This document shows, one piece after another, positions 1 through 15,765 of a stretch of DNA of 64,000 nt. The DNA comes from Eulemur rufifrons. Taxonomy: Eukaryota > Chordata > Mammalia > Primates > Lemuridae. A program made the translations under genes and the position numbers. Positions within the stretch are counted from its first letter, which is position 1. Every line of letters begins with the position of its first letter. The notes beneath the pieces are model-generated. The model did not search any database. It was not told where the DNA came from and saw nothing but the letters and a program-made list of their open reading frames with translations. The stretch spans positions 6,833,501-6,897,500 of the forward strand of contig NC_091008.1 of assembly GCF_041146395.1 (NCBI RefSeq). Reading direction: 5' to 3'.

Positions 1-2153
1 GCTCATACACAGCTCCTGCTTCCCATCCAGACAGCTCTGAAAGTTCCAGACCTGGATCCAGGATTCGACTTGACCAGAAGGCTGAAGAGGAGCGTTAATG
101 TCTCCAGACCTCATTAATGCTGCCGCGCTGAGTTCTCACCAATTGCTGAGATGTCTGTGAGTCCCTGGAGATTCATCCTTCTATTACTATTGATCCAGTT
201 TTCTCCCTCCCCACCACCAAGAGCAGGTCCTGGGAAACATTGGACTGTTCTTCCTCCTGTGGCCCCCTTCCAAGACCCTGTGCTTGGGAAGTCCCCAAGA
301 GCATCCCCTGCTTGAGATGCAAACCTGAGTTCCCAGCAAGACCCTGAGCTTTTCTACACGGGAGCAGCTAATCTGAGTCTCTGAGCCATGAGGTGTGTGA
401 GCCGCAATCCATGTCCCTGTCCCAGGAACTCATGTCTTTTGAAATAAGTTTTCATCCAAAACAGTGGCAAGGGGAGAATTTCCAGACATGCAGACAAATC
501 GGCGGGGGTGAAATTTTAGCACAGGTAAACTCTTAACTTAATCTGTAAAGCTTGTCTTTTTCTTTCTTGCTTTTTTGTTTGGTTTTGATTCTTCAGTTCT
601 TATTTCAAAAGCAAAATCTCAAACCAGAAACATTTGAAGACCCAGGAAAACAAAAACAGGTAAGCGTAAAAACATGCACGGTTCCACATTATTAATAATA
701 ACTTCAGTGTGTGTGTAGATATCCACACACACACACACACACGCACACACACGAGTGTTTTCGCTATGCAAATACTTTTTATTTTCAAACAGAGAATCAT
801 ACCCTATGTTAGGTTTGGTAACTGCTTTCCTAACTAAGCAATGTAGCCTCAATATCTCTTTAATGTTAATAGAGTTCCTCAAAATAGATTTCAATGGTCG
901 CAGAACATTCCATTGTTGGAAGGTACCATGATGTATTTCCGGAAGCTCCAGCTGTGGGACAAGACGTTGTCATCACAAACAGCATCTTCGTACACACTTA
1001 GCCGGGTGCCACCCTGGGTTTGTCCTCAGATCTCATCGTGGAAGTGGCTACTTACACTTCCAACTGTGCGACTCTGAGTAATGAATTTCTTTCTGCGGAC
1101 ACTTGCTTTGCTCATCTTAAAATGGAAATGAGGTCTCTTCCCCAGGGTCGTAGAATCGATAAGAATGAAGGGATATAAAAAACTATAAAGCATTTTAGAA
1201 ACGAAGTTGGTATCATTCCTCCTCGGTACTGTGATCTCAGAATGCAAACTAGTGATGAGTTCCCGGGGACCTCTCTGTTCTTTCGTGTCAACTTAGAAAG
1301 TGGTCGTGGGTGACGTTCCACTCTAACTGGGTGAGCGGCTTTGCTGTATTCCGAAGGCATCTCACGCGTTTGGTTTCTCCCAGGCTTTCTGTTGCTTCAG
1401 GTCCAAGATGTTTCATGTCAGGGGCCCGGGCTGTGACCACAGACCAGCCTCGTGGCCGACGCCCTTTTCCTCCAGAAATGCCAGCGTGTGGGCCGACGTG
1501 GGCACCCTTGGCTGATTTTTAACCTTGCAGTACAAGCCATATGTCACTGTCAGAGGCCGGATGGATTGATCTGGAATGTCAAGGTTTATTTATTGACCAG
1601 CTCCCTAACGCGCAGGGTCAAGCTGCCAGCGGTGACGGTGTCGTCTTGCCGTGCAGGGAATGTGCACAGCTTTGGGGCCCGGGCTTAGGTCAGGGCCGCA
1701 ATATTCTGACCCAGTGAGCTGGGATTTTCCACAGCAGCAAAAAAGCTTTCAAAATACAGCAGCAAAAACTGACGCAGAGCAAGCCTTGAACGTTCGATTT
1801 TTCCTTCACTTCCTGTGTCCCCCTCCTCCCCAGCACACACGCACACCCATTCACTTCCCAAATCCTCCTTTTAAGGACCATCTTGAGTCCTTTTTCTTTT
1901 GTACATTTTTCCCCTCACCTCTTCCACACTCTCAGATGTCCCTGTCCTCCAAATTCTTTCTGTGTTTAACAGACATCGGCACTTATTTGGGAACTGTCAC
2001 TTCTGTCACTGTTTCTCGTACCTGTCGTTTGTCTCTCCAGCCGTTTCACTGTTGCTCTCACCCTCTACGGGCCTCAGATGCTTCTAGAATTGATGTCAGT
2101 GATTCCATGGCATAGGTAGGGCCACGTGTTATCACTTGTCCGCTCTGTGGCTG
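1..2153. other. Intergenic, no gene recognised
   Basis: DNA beyond the 3' end of NPNT. Apart from the CA microsatellite near 705-752 I see no recognisable repeat, exon or RNA gene. Short open frames here have no family resemblance. Confidence 0.6.
705..752. repeat. (TG)n/(CA)n microsatellite pair
   Basis: A short GT run (about 706-715) followed by a CA run (724-752); the two are complementary and could pair as a hairpin. Confidence 0.9.
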
Positions 2154-2167
2154 GGAAATGCTTCTCT

Positions 2168-2502
2168 TTTTTTTTTTTTTTGAGGCAGAGTCCTGCTCTG
2201 TCACCCTGGCTAGAGTGCCGTGGCGTCAGCCTCGCTCACAGCAACCTCAAACTCCTGGGCTCAAGCGATCCTCCTGTCTCAGCCTCCCGTGTAGCTGGGA
2301 CTACAGGCATTCACCACCATGCCCGGCTAATTTTTCTATATATACTTTTTTTAGTTGGCCAGATAATTTCTTTCTGTTTTTTTAGTAGAGACGGGGTCTC
2401 GCTCTTGCTCAGGCTGGTCTCGAACTCCTGACCTCGAGCGATCCACCCACCTCGGCCTCCCAGAGTGCTGGGATGACAGGTGTGAGCCACCGCGCCCGGC
2501 CC
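2168..2502 (-). mobile_element. Alu SINE, lemur type, full length
   Basis: Poly-T head, two-arm Alu body and terminal GGCC read on the plus strand, so the element lies on the minus strand. It is flanked by a perfect 14-bp target-site duplication GGAAATGCTTCTCT at 2154-2167 and 2503-2516. Confidence 0.97.
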
Positions 2503-2516
2503 GGAAATGCTTCTCT

Positions 2517-3469
2517 ATATCAATTCCTAGTGCTGTTCCAAGAGAGAATTCTGTCTTCAAGGACCTGGGTTCTGTCTTTCTCTCTGTTTTCCACAAGGTC
2601 AGTGTCATCCTCGGTCTTCAAAGCTCCCGTGGCAGCATCAGTTGCTCCCTTTATTCCGCCACCCTCGCCCCGCCCTGCCCAGGAAAGGGCAGTCTCTGTG
2701 CTCATTTTCTTAGCAGTAATTAAAAGGCTTTTCACTTGGTTTCCACCAGCTCGGGTGGAGGCCCACGTTTGGACTCATCGCTAGAGCAAGGGGACTCTTC
2801 TGTGGGGCTCGTGCCTCACTTAAAACAAATGGATCAGCTTAAGCCAACAGGGCAGGTCTAGGGTGGGGACAGCTCCAGCCAGAGCACCTGTCAGAGAGGG
2901 AGCATCGGGGAGCTTCACGTCGTGAGCCCCGAGCTTCTGCCTCCTCCCCTCCCCCACACAAATGCCCAAAAGTCACCCCAGGTGAGCTGGAAGTGAGGAC
3001 ACCCTGCCCGGGGGCTGTTTTTGGAGCCTTAGAGGACGTTTTGCTGGTGCAGACGGACAGCAACACCACGGGAGCCCCAGGGCAGGCATTCACCCCTGCG
3101 GAGGCTGCTGCAGCTTCCAGCTGGAGGACCCAGGCTGCAGGAAGGCCACCCACGGCGCGCAAAGATGCATTTCGCTCCAAGTGACAGGGCTAGAACTAAA
3201 AGGCAAGCTTGGAGTCAGAGGCATCCGAAGAGAATCAGATTCGGGGGCTTTTGCCGGGGCCAGAACCCGATCTCTGCCCTACAGCGCCTGCCTTGGCAGG
3301 GACGTCCTCGGCACACAATGTTGGCACGGGCACCATGTTGGCACCGAGGCACCCGGGGAAGGCGAGATAACGTCTCAGGGACGGAGGCACCGTGACACCT
3401 GGAAAGAGCTTTGGAACAGAAGCTGCGAGGCTCAGCTCCTGGCAGATTTATGTCGCCGATTCCCTAGAG
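2517..3469. other. Intergenic, nothing recognised
   Basis: Moderately GC-rich DNA with several short open frames on both strands but no recognisable domain, splice structure or repeat. Confidence 0.5.
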
Positions 3470-3615
3470 ACAATGTCACCGCGTGGGCTCCGGAGTCGGC
3501 TTCCCGATTCCTAACTGTGTGGCTTTGGGCAACTGACTCAACCTCGGCCCCGAGTGTCTCCTGCGTAAAGGATAATAATAATCCTTATTGCTGATGTGTT
3601 CTCTTGCTACGCTTG
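3470..3615 (+). repeat. MIR SINE fragment
   Basis: Contains the diverged MIR core 'ctgtgtggctttgggcaa' and a following 'cctgcgtaaaggataataataat' like the MIR tail. Ancient mammalian SINE. Confidence 0.75.
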
Positions 3616-4934
3616 AGTTTGCTCCGACGTAATCAAACGATGCATGTTCCGGACAGCAAGCAGAGCAGCCGGGAACTGCCCGGGGGAGGTGACACAGGCC
3701 CTGCTGTACCTGTGGAGCGGAAACACCTGGATCGAACCCACACCTGCTAATTGCCGTGCGGATGACCCGGCCACCCTGCTGTTTCCGGGAGGATGGGCCA
3801 CATCCCAAGCTGGACAGGGTCTAGGGCTGGCACGAGCCAGCCCTCCATTCCTCTCTGCAATCCTCTGACAGTTTCACGCTTCATTAGCAGCCCCTGTCCC
3901 TCCCCGGTGTGCAAGTCAGAAGCATCAGCCTGAGTAGGAAGCAAAACCTTTTCCTGGGAAAAGTCAAGTCGAGTAGGGAGGTGGACGCAGAAACCAAACC
4001 CTAACCGTGGTTCCTACGACACTGGCCACACCGCAGGACCATGTTCAGAGCGTGTCCTTATGTTCGTTAGGCGGGGACAAGAAACTCCGGCGAGAGAAAT
4101 AGACCCAGGGCCCGGGGAGATTTCTTCTGCAAATTGACAAATTTCCTAGCAAAAGGTTCGTGCTTTTGCGGCTTTCTGACTTTTCTCTAGGCCATGGCAA
4201 TGGGTTGGGTGCGTTGGCTTTGTCCCTGTGTCACCTTTTCTAGGTTCAGATAACAGGAAAAACGTCTGACTCGCTTCTAAAACTGTGCCTTGTCCTACTG
4301 GTTAATTAATAATTTTAGTTTTGAGGCCAAAGGTCTATGCAGTTTAGGAATCCGAGTCCTGTTGCCCCGGGCGGGGTCTGGATTCCCAATGCCTTCCGCC
4401 TGGCTGGTGTCTAGAACTCTCTTCCTTCCAAGGCGAGCGGTCGTGGCCACGCAGCCGCTAAGCAGTGCATTTCTCTGCCCTAGAACCATTTTCAGAAGTG
4501 GCTCCTTTACCCCAGGACGTCCCTACAATGCTGTTTCCACCCACATTGCTTCCTCCAGCCTGGAGGATCCTTCGGTCCTAGTGGGCCCATCTACGTTCGT
4601 GCAGGTGACAAACGGCTGAGCACACCCCTTCGTGTCGCTCCCCACGGGATCGTGATATACAAACAGGGAATTAAACCCCAGACTCTGCCTTTCTATCTCC
4701 GAGCTAGATGTCAGAATGCATTTTCATTGCCTGTTAATCCTGTTGCTCTAAAAAAACAAAAACTGATACATTCTATACAGAATCTGTGTGCACTCTGCCG
4801 TATAAAATAAGTGAGAGTCACTCAAAGATGTAGGCGTTTAGAGTCAGAAACTTCAATGCACGTGTAGGAACATACATACATACATGTACGTACAAATGCA
4901 TTCACACCAGCCAGTCTGAGCAAGCCACCAGTGA
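3616..4934. other. Intergenic, nothing recognised
   Basis: No gene or clear repeat seen; a short tetranucleotide-like catacatacatac patch lies near 4872. Confidence 0.5.
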
Positions 4935-5165
4935 CTACAACAATAGTAGCACTAATGATACTACTATAGATAAGAGCAATGTCTTGCTACTTACTGAATG
5001 CCTCTTATATACAAATGTTACACTCTTCAAATTGACCTACCCGTAAACCCTGCAAAGGAGGCATCGTATCTCTTATGTTAACGATAAAGAAACCGACGGT
5101 CAGAGAGGCTGACTAATTTGCCCAAGGTCGCAGCCGGTGATTCGCAGAGGTGTGCAGTCCTGGCA
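4935..5165 (-). repeat. MIR SINE, long fragment
   Basis: Read on the plus strand it shows 'taaagaaaccgacggtcagagaggctgacta' followed by 'tttgcccaaggtcgcag', the complement-side signature of MIR. Diverged but extensive. Confidence 0.8.
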
Positions 5166-7153
<1,988 letters not shown>

Positions 7154-7200
7154 GGTAGGATTACCTTTTTTTATAAAAAAAATAAATAAATAAATAAATG

Positions 7201-8316
7201 ACAGATCATTTAGAAATCCAACTTTCTACTGTCTTGACAGTTTTGTAAATTACCAAACTCTGAGCACTAAGACCAAAACACAGCAAGGTTACAGAAGAGA
7301 ATAGTTGACATTCTCAAGTTACAACATTCTTATTAAAAAATACACCTTTTATGAAATTGGTTGAGACTAGAATTTTCTGTAACGACCGATACTGTTTATT
7401 GAAGCAGTTAAGAGCCTCATGGAATATAAACGACGATGCATATTATTATTATTCATTATTATTATTCTTCAGCGAATTTCAGGGTTTTAAACTGACCCAA
7501 ATAACTAGATTTTATGAACCCAGTTTTCAATAAGGCACTTTTCATCTCCTTTGAAAATGCGGACGGTTTAGAAGTGGCATTGCCAGGTCAAAGGGAAATT
7601 TTACACTTGGAACAAAGGAGCCGGTGACCTCATGCCAGGGGCTGCCAGCCACTCCCTGCCCTGGGCGGATTTCCTCCATGCCCAGGAAGTGGCGGGTTTT
7701 CTATAGCAGGAGGGTGGGACGCAAGCCAGTGCCCAAGAGTGTGTCTTGGCAGGCCTGTCCTGGGGTGTTCTAAGTCCACATAAACTTTGGAGCAAAAAAG
7801 AACTTGTTTGGGACAGCTGGCTAATCTTCTTGGATTAATCAAGTTGGAACCAGCTTGACAAGATTCAGACCTGTTAAGAATAGCCGTACACACTTGACCA
7901 AACTCCTCGTGAATGCTATTTTTACAAAATGCCTAGAGACGTAACATTTCTGTAAAAATAACTCAATAGTCTTTGCACACAAGTGGGACCCACTGAGGGA
8001 GAAATTCATGGCGACTCGGCTCCTCAGTGATCTCATAAAAATACGAATAGAGAGACGTTGCTTTTGAACGTAAGGTGAAAGCCAGCGTGTCAAGTGGAAA
8101 CAGTATTTTGCAAGCTTTTCCTTCCAGGATTATCACAGCCCCTTGCATATTTGTTGTTAATATATACAGAGAGAGTTTCTCATGATCTTACAGGAAACAG
8201 AGGAAGAATTCAAGGTTTTCGACTCTCATGCAGATAGTACAGACACAGATCATATTTAAGGATATTTTAGGGAAGAACTGAGGATGTTCTTTGTGTGTTA
8301 TAAATCAGATGTATTT
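7201..8316. other. Intergenic, mostly unrecognised
   Basis: AT-rich DNA. 'agaagtggcattgccaggtcaaaggg' near 7570-7596 resembles an old L1-type or similar interspersed repeat fragment; a TTA-rich patch lies at 7440-7470. No gene seen. Confidence 0.45.
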
Positions 8317-8328
8317 AAATGGACCATT

Positions 8329-9023
<695 letters not shown>

Positions 9024-9036
9024 TAAATGGACCATT

Positions 9037-9689
9037 GAATGATAACATGGGCCTGATTACATGAGTATGTTACGTAAGATCTTAGTACCCGTCTTGCTGG
9101 GAGCTTTTCTTTGCAGGTGTTGAGGAAACAAGTGGTCACGTTGGGGAGCTCCATGCCTTCTGCGGTAAACTTCCAGAAGGAAGCTCAGTCATCCACAAAG
9201 GCATCTAAGCTTTGACTTTACCCTCCAATGTGATAATGCTTCAATTATCAAAACCTTGCAAGAATAACACAGTGAGCTCCCTGCAGACCATGCAGAGCTC
9301 AAAACTTCCAGGACTGCCCTTCGCTCCTGCCCCCCGAGGAGAACTCGCTGAGCGGGACTCCCCGATCCTTTTTCTTATGTTGTTTTTAAATAAAATATTT
9401 CTGGATTGCAAAAGAAAGATTCCTGTTGGCCTCTTTCTTGCCTATTTCTATTTCAAAAGAACAACCGACTGCTCAGGTCTGGCTTCTCTGGGGATCTCAG
9501 CTCCTGCACTGCATCTAAGACCTCCAGGGAATGATTCCACGGTTCACTGGAGCAAGTGAGGAAAGGAGAGAGGCCGCAATTACAGACGGATTGTGAGCCA
9601 TTTCCTGCAGCTTAATTAGGCTCCTGGAATCCCCTGGGGGGCCGGTCTACACAGGCAGTCCAAAGTCCTAGAGAAACAACTTCGTGTTT
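9037..9689. other. Intergenic, nothing recognised
   Basis: No gene, RNA or clear repeat recognised. Confidence 0.5.
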
Positions 9690-10320
9690 ATGGCTAATCC
9701 ATTCAAAAGAATACTATGCAGCCGTTAACATGAAGTAGTAGAGGCAGGTTCACTGCAGGGAAAGCTATTCATTAAGCATTGCTAATTATAAGCCTTTACC
9801 TATAGGTCTGGCTAGCATAGGTGTAAATAAAACAAAAAGTCCGAGAGGATATATATACACCAGAGTGTCAACAGTGACTATTTTCAGGTTGAGGTCTAAA
9901 GAGTTTCCCCTTCTTCCCTCCCTCCTTCCTTCCTTTCTTCCTTCTTCTTATTTTTTTTTTTTAGACAGTGTCTCGCTCTGTCACCCTGGCTGGAGTGCCG
10001 TGGCGTCAGCCTAGCTCACAGCAACCTCCGACTCCTGGGCTCAAGTGATCCTCCTGCCTCAGCCTCCCGAGTAGCTGGGACTACAGGCATGCGCCACCAT
10101 GCCCAGCTAATTTTTTCTATATATTTTTAGCTGTCCAGATCATTTCTTTCTATTTTTAGTAGAGACAGGGTCTCGCTCTTGCTCAGGCTGGTCTCGAACT
10201 CTTGACCTTGAGTGATCCTCCCGCCTCGGCCTCCCAGAGTGCTAGGATTACAGGTGTGAGCCACCGCACCCGGCCCCTTTCTTCCTTCTTTTTGAATGTC
10301 CTCAACATTCTACAATAAGC
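9690..10320 (+). repeat. Probable old L1-type fragment split by an Alu
   Basis: 'aatactatgcagccgttaacatgaagtagt' and the later 'agtgactattttcaggttgagg' resemble the 3' part of an ancient LINE copy. It resumes after the Alu with 'tttttgaatgtcctcaacattctacaataagcattt'. Family uncertain. Confidence 0.45.
9947..10275 (-). mobile_element. Alu SINE, lemur type
   Basis: Complete Alu in reverse orientation, flanked by a 15-bp duplication CCTTTCTTCCTTCTT at 9932-9946 and 10276-10290. The target was a pre-existing (TTCC)n tract at about 9910-9946. Confidence 0.96.
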
Positions 10321-10479
10321 ATTTATTGCTTTTGTGCGTTTGCAAAGAGGTTCCCTGGGTACAACCAAGCGGATGTTCAGACTTTGAAGCCTTTTCCTGT
10401 TTCTGCCCTTCCCCCATGGCCCTGCAGGTCTGTTAGGAGTTGCCCCTCTGGTTCTGCCATTGATAAAGTAAGTTTTTAA

Positions 10480-10660
10480 ATCAGACCTGGAGTGGAATCT
10501 GAGCACTGGCACCCAGATGCCCTTTGGAAAACTTGGTTAACTCAATGACTCTCAGATTCTGTGTCTATAAAATTGGAGACTTACTACCTTCACATCCTAT
10601 TGTCAAAGGAATCATTCTTACTTTTATCAAATGAGATATTAAGTGGAAAAGTATTTGTCA
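10480..10660 (+). repeat. MIR SINE fragment
   Basis: Diverged MIR-like order: 'ttggttaactcaatgactctcagattctgtgtctataaaattgg' then 'aatgagatattaagtggaaaagtattt'. Confidence 0.5.
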
Positions 10661-11749
10661 ACCGTAAAACAATCTGCAGTTGCTAGCTCTTGTCATGATT
10701 TTCTCGTTGTCCACATAGGACCAGGAAAAGTCAAGAGGACCCAAGCCCAGTGTGGCCAGACCACTCCTTACGCGCGGGTTAGGGGCAAGTGGAGACATAA
10801 TCATTCACCTTTGACAGAAATGCTTTTATCCGAATTGAATTTCCCTAGTTGTTTTAGTAATGGTCTTTCTAGTTACTTTTTCCCAATCTAGTATTTATTC
10901 AAAAAGGCTTTAAGCAGCGTGAGCTGTGAAACGTGAGCAAAGTTGTGTACGAGTAGAAGGAACAGTTTACGAAACGTACTGAGATGTAGCCAAATGTGGT
11001 CACTGGCTACAATGTTTGCAAATTACAGCACCAGAATCAAAGCAGCCCGGTTAAAGCCGATTCTCTAAAAATCCCCAGGCCTTCTCTGCATGAGATCGGT
11101 CTCATTCCCAGGGTTAGACAGAGCACAATCATATTAGTAAAAATAACAACCCACAATTGCTCTTTGGACAGTGAACTCTTTGCCCAAAGGACGGATATCG
11201 GCATAAATGAGTAGGCTCTTCTGCAAAATGAAAACCACACTAATCACACCTTGCATGTCACGCTCGGCCGTTCCCTGCTTTCTCACCGTGCATGCGCTGG
11301 GAAGTTCTTTGACGCTTAGAAGCTATTTCACAACAGCCCTGAAAACACACCCAGGGATAGTAAGAAGTATAGGGTCTAATCTACATGAGCACACAGATAA
11401 ACGTCAAAAGCTTTGTGGTTTTTATTTTTCAAAGAAATGTTACAGACGGGCAATGAAAACGCATCAAACCTTTATGTACATAGACTCACCAAATGTGAAC
11501 ATTTTCGCTCATTTGTTTTCTCTCTTTTTCTCTCTCTATACATACATAATTTTTTGTTGTTTCTGTTGAACCTTTAAAGAGGAAGTTGTGAATTTTATGT
11601 TCCATGGGTCTTTCTTCGTTAATCTAAATGTCTGAAATTTATTTCCCAAAAGGTTAGAAAACATTTTGGAGTTTTTAGCTGCATTGGAAACTCTTCCCCT
11701 ATTTCACTTCCCAAACTGCTGACAGAAGATCTCTTTGCAATGTGCTTTT
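10661..11749. other. Intergenic, nothing recognised
   Basis: AT-rich DNA without recognisable gene or repeat. Confidence 0.5.
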
Positions 11750-11960
11750 CGGTTCCAAGACTAGCCCTGCCACTTAATTATCAATTCAATATGTGCAAGT
11801 CACTGTCTTTCTCAAACTCAGTGTCCTCGTCTGTTGCAGGAGGCAATTATATCCCTGTCCTGGGACTGCAGTGAGGGTTAAAATGTCGTGGAAAGCACTG
11901 TGTAGTCTGTACATTTTCTGTGTGCATGCAAAATGTTTATGCAAAACTCATAGTACCAAT
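11750..11960 (+). repeat. MIR SINE fragment
   Basis: 'gtgcaagtcactgtctttctcaaactcagtgtcctcgtctgttgcagg' followed by 'agtgagggttaaaatg' and 'aaagcactgtgtag' follows the MIR consensus. Confidence 0.65.
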
Positions 11961-12065
11961 GAAATAACATTGACTCGTGTTCGCCTAACTATGAATTGGC
12001 CTCAGAACCACGTTGAAACTCACACCTTCAGGTCCCGAGGGTGCCTCCGACAGTGCTGGTATTAA

Positions 12066-12440
<375 letters not shown>

Positions 12441-12489
12441 ACAAGCGCTCAGTGGGGCTTCTGGTTCTAGGATTGAGACCTGCCATCTC

Positions 12490-12630
12490 TAAAGCTGTGG
12501 TTCTCAAGGCTCAGGTTGCACCAGTATCTCTCAAGGGCTGTTAGGACCCAGACTGCTGGGCCCGACCTCCAGGGTTTGACTCAGTACATCTGGGTGGGCC
12601 CGAGAGTCTACATGTCTGGCTGTTACCTAT
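12490..12630 (+). repeat. MER5-type hAT DNA transposon relic
   Basis: Begins 'ctgtggttctcaaggctcaggttgcacc' and continues 'gctgggcccgacctccagggtttgactcagtacatctgggtgggcccgag', the MER5 pattern. Confidence 0.7.
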
Positions 12631-12737
12631 TTATTACTAAATATTCCAAACTTCTTGCTCTCAGCCACTTTTCTCCTCTTCAGATAATTTAGACAGTGAG
12701 CTCAACCCTGCAAGAACCAAAGTGGGTTTTTTTAATC

Positions 12738-13040
12738 TTTTTTTTTTTTTTTTTTAAGAGACAGGGTCTTGCTCCGTTGCTCCGGCTGGAGTGCAGGGGT
12801 GTGGTCACAGCTCACTGTAACCTTGGACTGCTGGGCTCAAGTGATCCTCCCACCTCCGCCCCATAAGTAGCTGGGACTACAGGTGCATCCACCACACCCA
12901 GCCAATTTCTCTTTTTTTTCTGTAGAGACAGGTTCTCACTATATTGCCCAGGCTGAACTTGAACTCCTGGCCTCAAGTGATCCTCTTGCCTCAGTCTCCC
13001 AAAGTGCTGGGATTACAGGCGTGAGCCACTGCGCCCGGCC
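12738..13040 (-). mobile_element. Older Alu (AluJ-like)
   Basis: Two-armed Alu in reverse orientation lacking the lemur-specific linker and the 'gctcttgctcaggctgg' right arm. Reads 'actatattgcccaggctgaacttgaactcctggcc' instead, so it predates the lemur-type copies. Confidence 0.85.
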
Positions 13041-13185
13041 TATTATCTTATTTAATAAGAGATTTGCAGGAGCTTTCAAAAATACATACAAAAAGATAAC
13101 TGAAAACAGTTCTGTTCTGCATCTATGGCTCTGGCCTTCCAAAGAGACTCAACTCTTTCACGAGAGGGCGGAGCAGTACTATCTT

Positions 13186-13955
13186 TTCCCCTTCGAGTTG
13201 ACACGTAATCGTACACGTTTATGGAGCACAGCATGACATTCTGATATACGCATACAATGTGTAATGATCAGATTAATCAGGAGAATCCATCACCTCAAGC
13301 ATTTATCATTTCTTTGTGTTGTGAACATTCAAAATCCTCTCCTCTAGCTTTCTGAGAATATGCAATGAATTACGGCTGACCACATTCACCCCACAGTGCT
13401 GTACAACACCAGAACGCTTTCCTCCCTTCTAGCTTTATTTATTTTTTTAGAGACAGGGTCTTGCTCTGTTGCCCAGGCTGGAGTGCAGTGGTGCAATCAT
13501 AGCTCACTCCAGCCTCCAACTCCTGGGCTCAAGCATCCTCCTGCCTCAGCCTCCCAAAGTGCTGGGATTACAGGAGGAGTCACTCCACCCAGCCTATCTG
13601 TCTGTATTTTGTATCCGTTAATCAACCTCTCCCTATCCTCCCCTCCCCTGGCCCTTCCCAGCCTCTGATAACCACCATTCTACACTTTACCGCCAGGGAC
13701 TTAAAAAAATTTTTTAGCTCCCACATATGAGTGAGAACACACGATATTTGTTTTTCTGTGCCCCATTTATTTCGCTTTACATGATGTCCTCCAGGTTCGT
13801 TCATTTTGCCAATAATGACAGGATTTCGTTCTTTTTTATCAATAGCATTCCACTGTGTATATATATACACCACATTTTCTTCACCTACTCATCTGTTGAT
13901 GATTTAGCTTGATTCTCTATCTTGGCTATTACGAATAGTGCTGCAATACAGTAGT
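13186..13955 (-). mobile_element. L1 LINE 3' fragment, interrupted by a monomeric Alu
   Basis: On the minus strand the end of L1 ORF2 is recognisable in diverged form (a W/V-Y-I-Y-T-x-W/E-Y-like segment around 13860) followed by the L1 3' UTR, which reads on the plus strand as 'atccatcacctcaagcatttatcatttctttgtgtt'. It is broken by the SINE at 13437-13596. No intact reading frame remains. Confidence 0.85.
13437..13596 (-). mobile_element. Monomeric Alu (FLAM-like) inside L1
   Basis: A single Alu arm: 'gagacagggtcttgctctgttgcccaggctggagtgcagtgg' through 'ctcccaaagtgctgggattacagg', with no second arm. Inserted into the L1 fragment. Confidence 0.75.
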
Positions 13956-14634
13956 ATCATCAGCTCATTATTTAAAATGCTTTATGAATTAAATCATTAT
14001 AGAACAATTCACCCTTTTAAATCTTAAAAAAAGGCATCCCAACTATTTCACACTTTTGATTGGTGGGGGGTGAAGAACTATTTCAGAGGCGAAATTATTA
14101 GGATTTGTCCACGATTTAAATAAATAAGCGAAAAAAGAAAACCACAGGCAGATTTCAAGGATGCATGAAATTGATGTCAGTGTTTTCATTCAGACGAGGA
14201 GGGAATTAGTAAAAGGGAGGAGGCTTGGGGAAAAGGAAGAGAGGGGAGATAAATAGTAAGCTAATTAATACAGCTTGGGGCTCCACGATGACATCTGGGA
14301 GCTTCCCAGCAACCGGGTGGCAAAGGGGACCTCAGCTGAAGGAGGCCCAGGGAAAAGAGGGTTTCAGGGAAGATCAGAAGGGCCGATCACCACCGCCGAG
14401 TGCTGCGGATGTGACGATCCAGGCAGCTCGAGCCCCGGGCTATGAACCAGATCTTACAAGGTACGAGCAGCCTTCGGCAGAGCAACGTTTGTAGAATCAC
14501 GATGTTGAAAGTTCAGAGTGAAAGAGTGAGACGGTGGAGTAAGACATAGAACATTGGTCTCCTGCCAGTCACTCTTTCTAGCTAGGGGGTGAAAGACTGA
14601 GTTCCTAAGGAAACAATCTCAGAAATAAAGCACA
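13956..14634. other. Intergenic, nothing recognised
   Basis: No gene or confident repeat. Confidence 0.5.
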
Positions 14635-14770
14635 GCAGAGTCACCTGGAGAGCTTGTTATGACGGATTCCTGGGCCCAACCTTAAGTTTCTGATTCTGCT
14701 GGCTGGGCATGGAGCCCAAGAATCTGCATTGCTAGTTTGGGGTCCACTCTTTGAAAATCATGGCTTTAGA
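14635..14770 (-). repeat. MER5-type DNA transposon relic
   Basis: 'agagtcacctggagagcttgttatgacggattcctgggcccaac' and 'agaatctgcattgc' match the MER5 layout; orientation uncertain because the family is near-palindromic. Confidence 0.65.
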
Positions 14771-14784
14771 ATCACTGATTTGGA

Positions 14785-15003
14785 TCAGGATTTCTCAATC
14801 TTGGCATTACTGACATGCTAGGCCAGATGATTCTTTACTCTGTGTGTAGCTGTCCTGTGCTTTATGGGATGTTAAGCAACTTCTCTGGCTTCCACCTATG
14901 AGATACCAGGAGCACCCCAAGTCAGGACAACCAACAATGTTTCTATGCATTATCAAACGCCCCCCGAGGGTCAAAACTGCCCCAGATGGAAACAGCTGCT
15001 TTA
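14785..15003 (-). repeat. MER20 DNA transposon relic
   Basis: Nearly the full MER20 unit: 'tttctcaatcttggcattactgacat', 'tgtcctgtgctttatgggatgttaagcaac' and 'caaacgccccccgagggtcaaaactgcccc'. Confidence 0.85.
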
Positions 15004-15599
15004 GATAATTCAACAGACAGGGAGAGACCATCCAAAGGCAGATCTAGAACACCGAGAGGGCTTGCTCTAAGACAAGCTCTGCATGAAACAGTGGAACGGA
15101 CCCTAGAGACAGGTAATCTATGCTGTTAGAAATTAAACGATCAGATTATGAGCGTTCACTTTTTAGCTTTTCATGAATGAACCCCGAAAAAATCCAGTTG
15201 GAACGAACCTCTACCGTAACTTCGGGTTGCTTTCGTGTTTCTGCATCCCGGAGCCCGGAAAAGCATTTCTATTAAATTGTCTCCAATTTAGGAACGTCCC
15301 TTTGTCTTCTAAAATGCAGGCCTCCTAGATCCCTGCCTAACATTTCAGCCTCCTCAATCTTGACCTCCTTATTCTGAAGGCCCTGGCGTTTGTCAGATAA
15401 AACAATGTTCTGGACCAGGCTTAAATAATCCATGCTCAAAAAAATAAGTTGTTTGCAAGAAAAAAATACACTGGTACTTACTGAATTTTTATGAGCGTAG
15501 ATCTTGCAAGCACCGGCTGTCAGGCCTTCCAGCGGCAAATGTCAGCGGAGAAAAAGACCCCCGATCCCCCTCAGTTCGTCATTGTTAAGGCCCCGCCCT

Positions 15600-15765
15600 G
15601 AAATTGTGGCCCCAGGAGCAGCTCAGGCATCCTCCTCCTGCAACTAACTAGTTAGAAATGCAGCGTCTTAAACCCCCCTCCAGATGCACCCAATGAAAAG
15701 CTGCATTTTTAACAAGATTCCAGGTGATTCCCAAGTACGTTAAGGTTTGGAAAACAGTGGGTGAG
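15600..15765 (+). repeat. MER5-like DNA transposon relic
   Basis: 'aactagttagaaatgcagcgtcttaaac' and 'agattccaggtgattcccaagtac' resemble MER5-family sequence; diverged. Confidence 0.5.
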
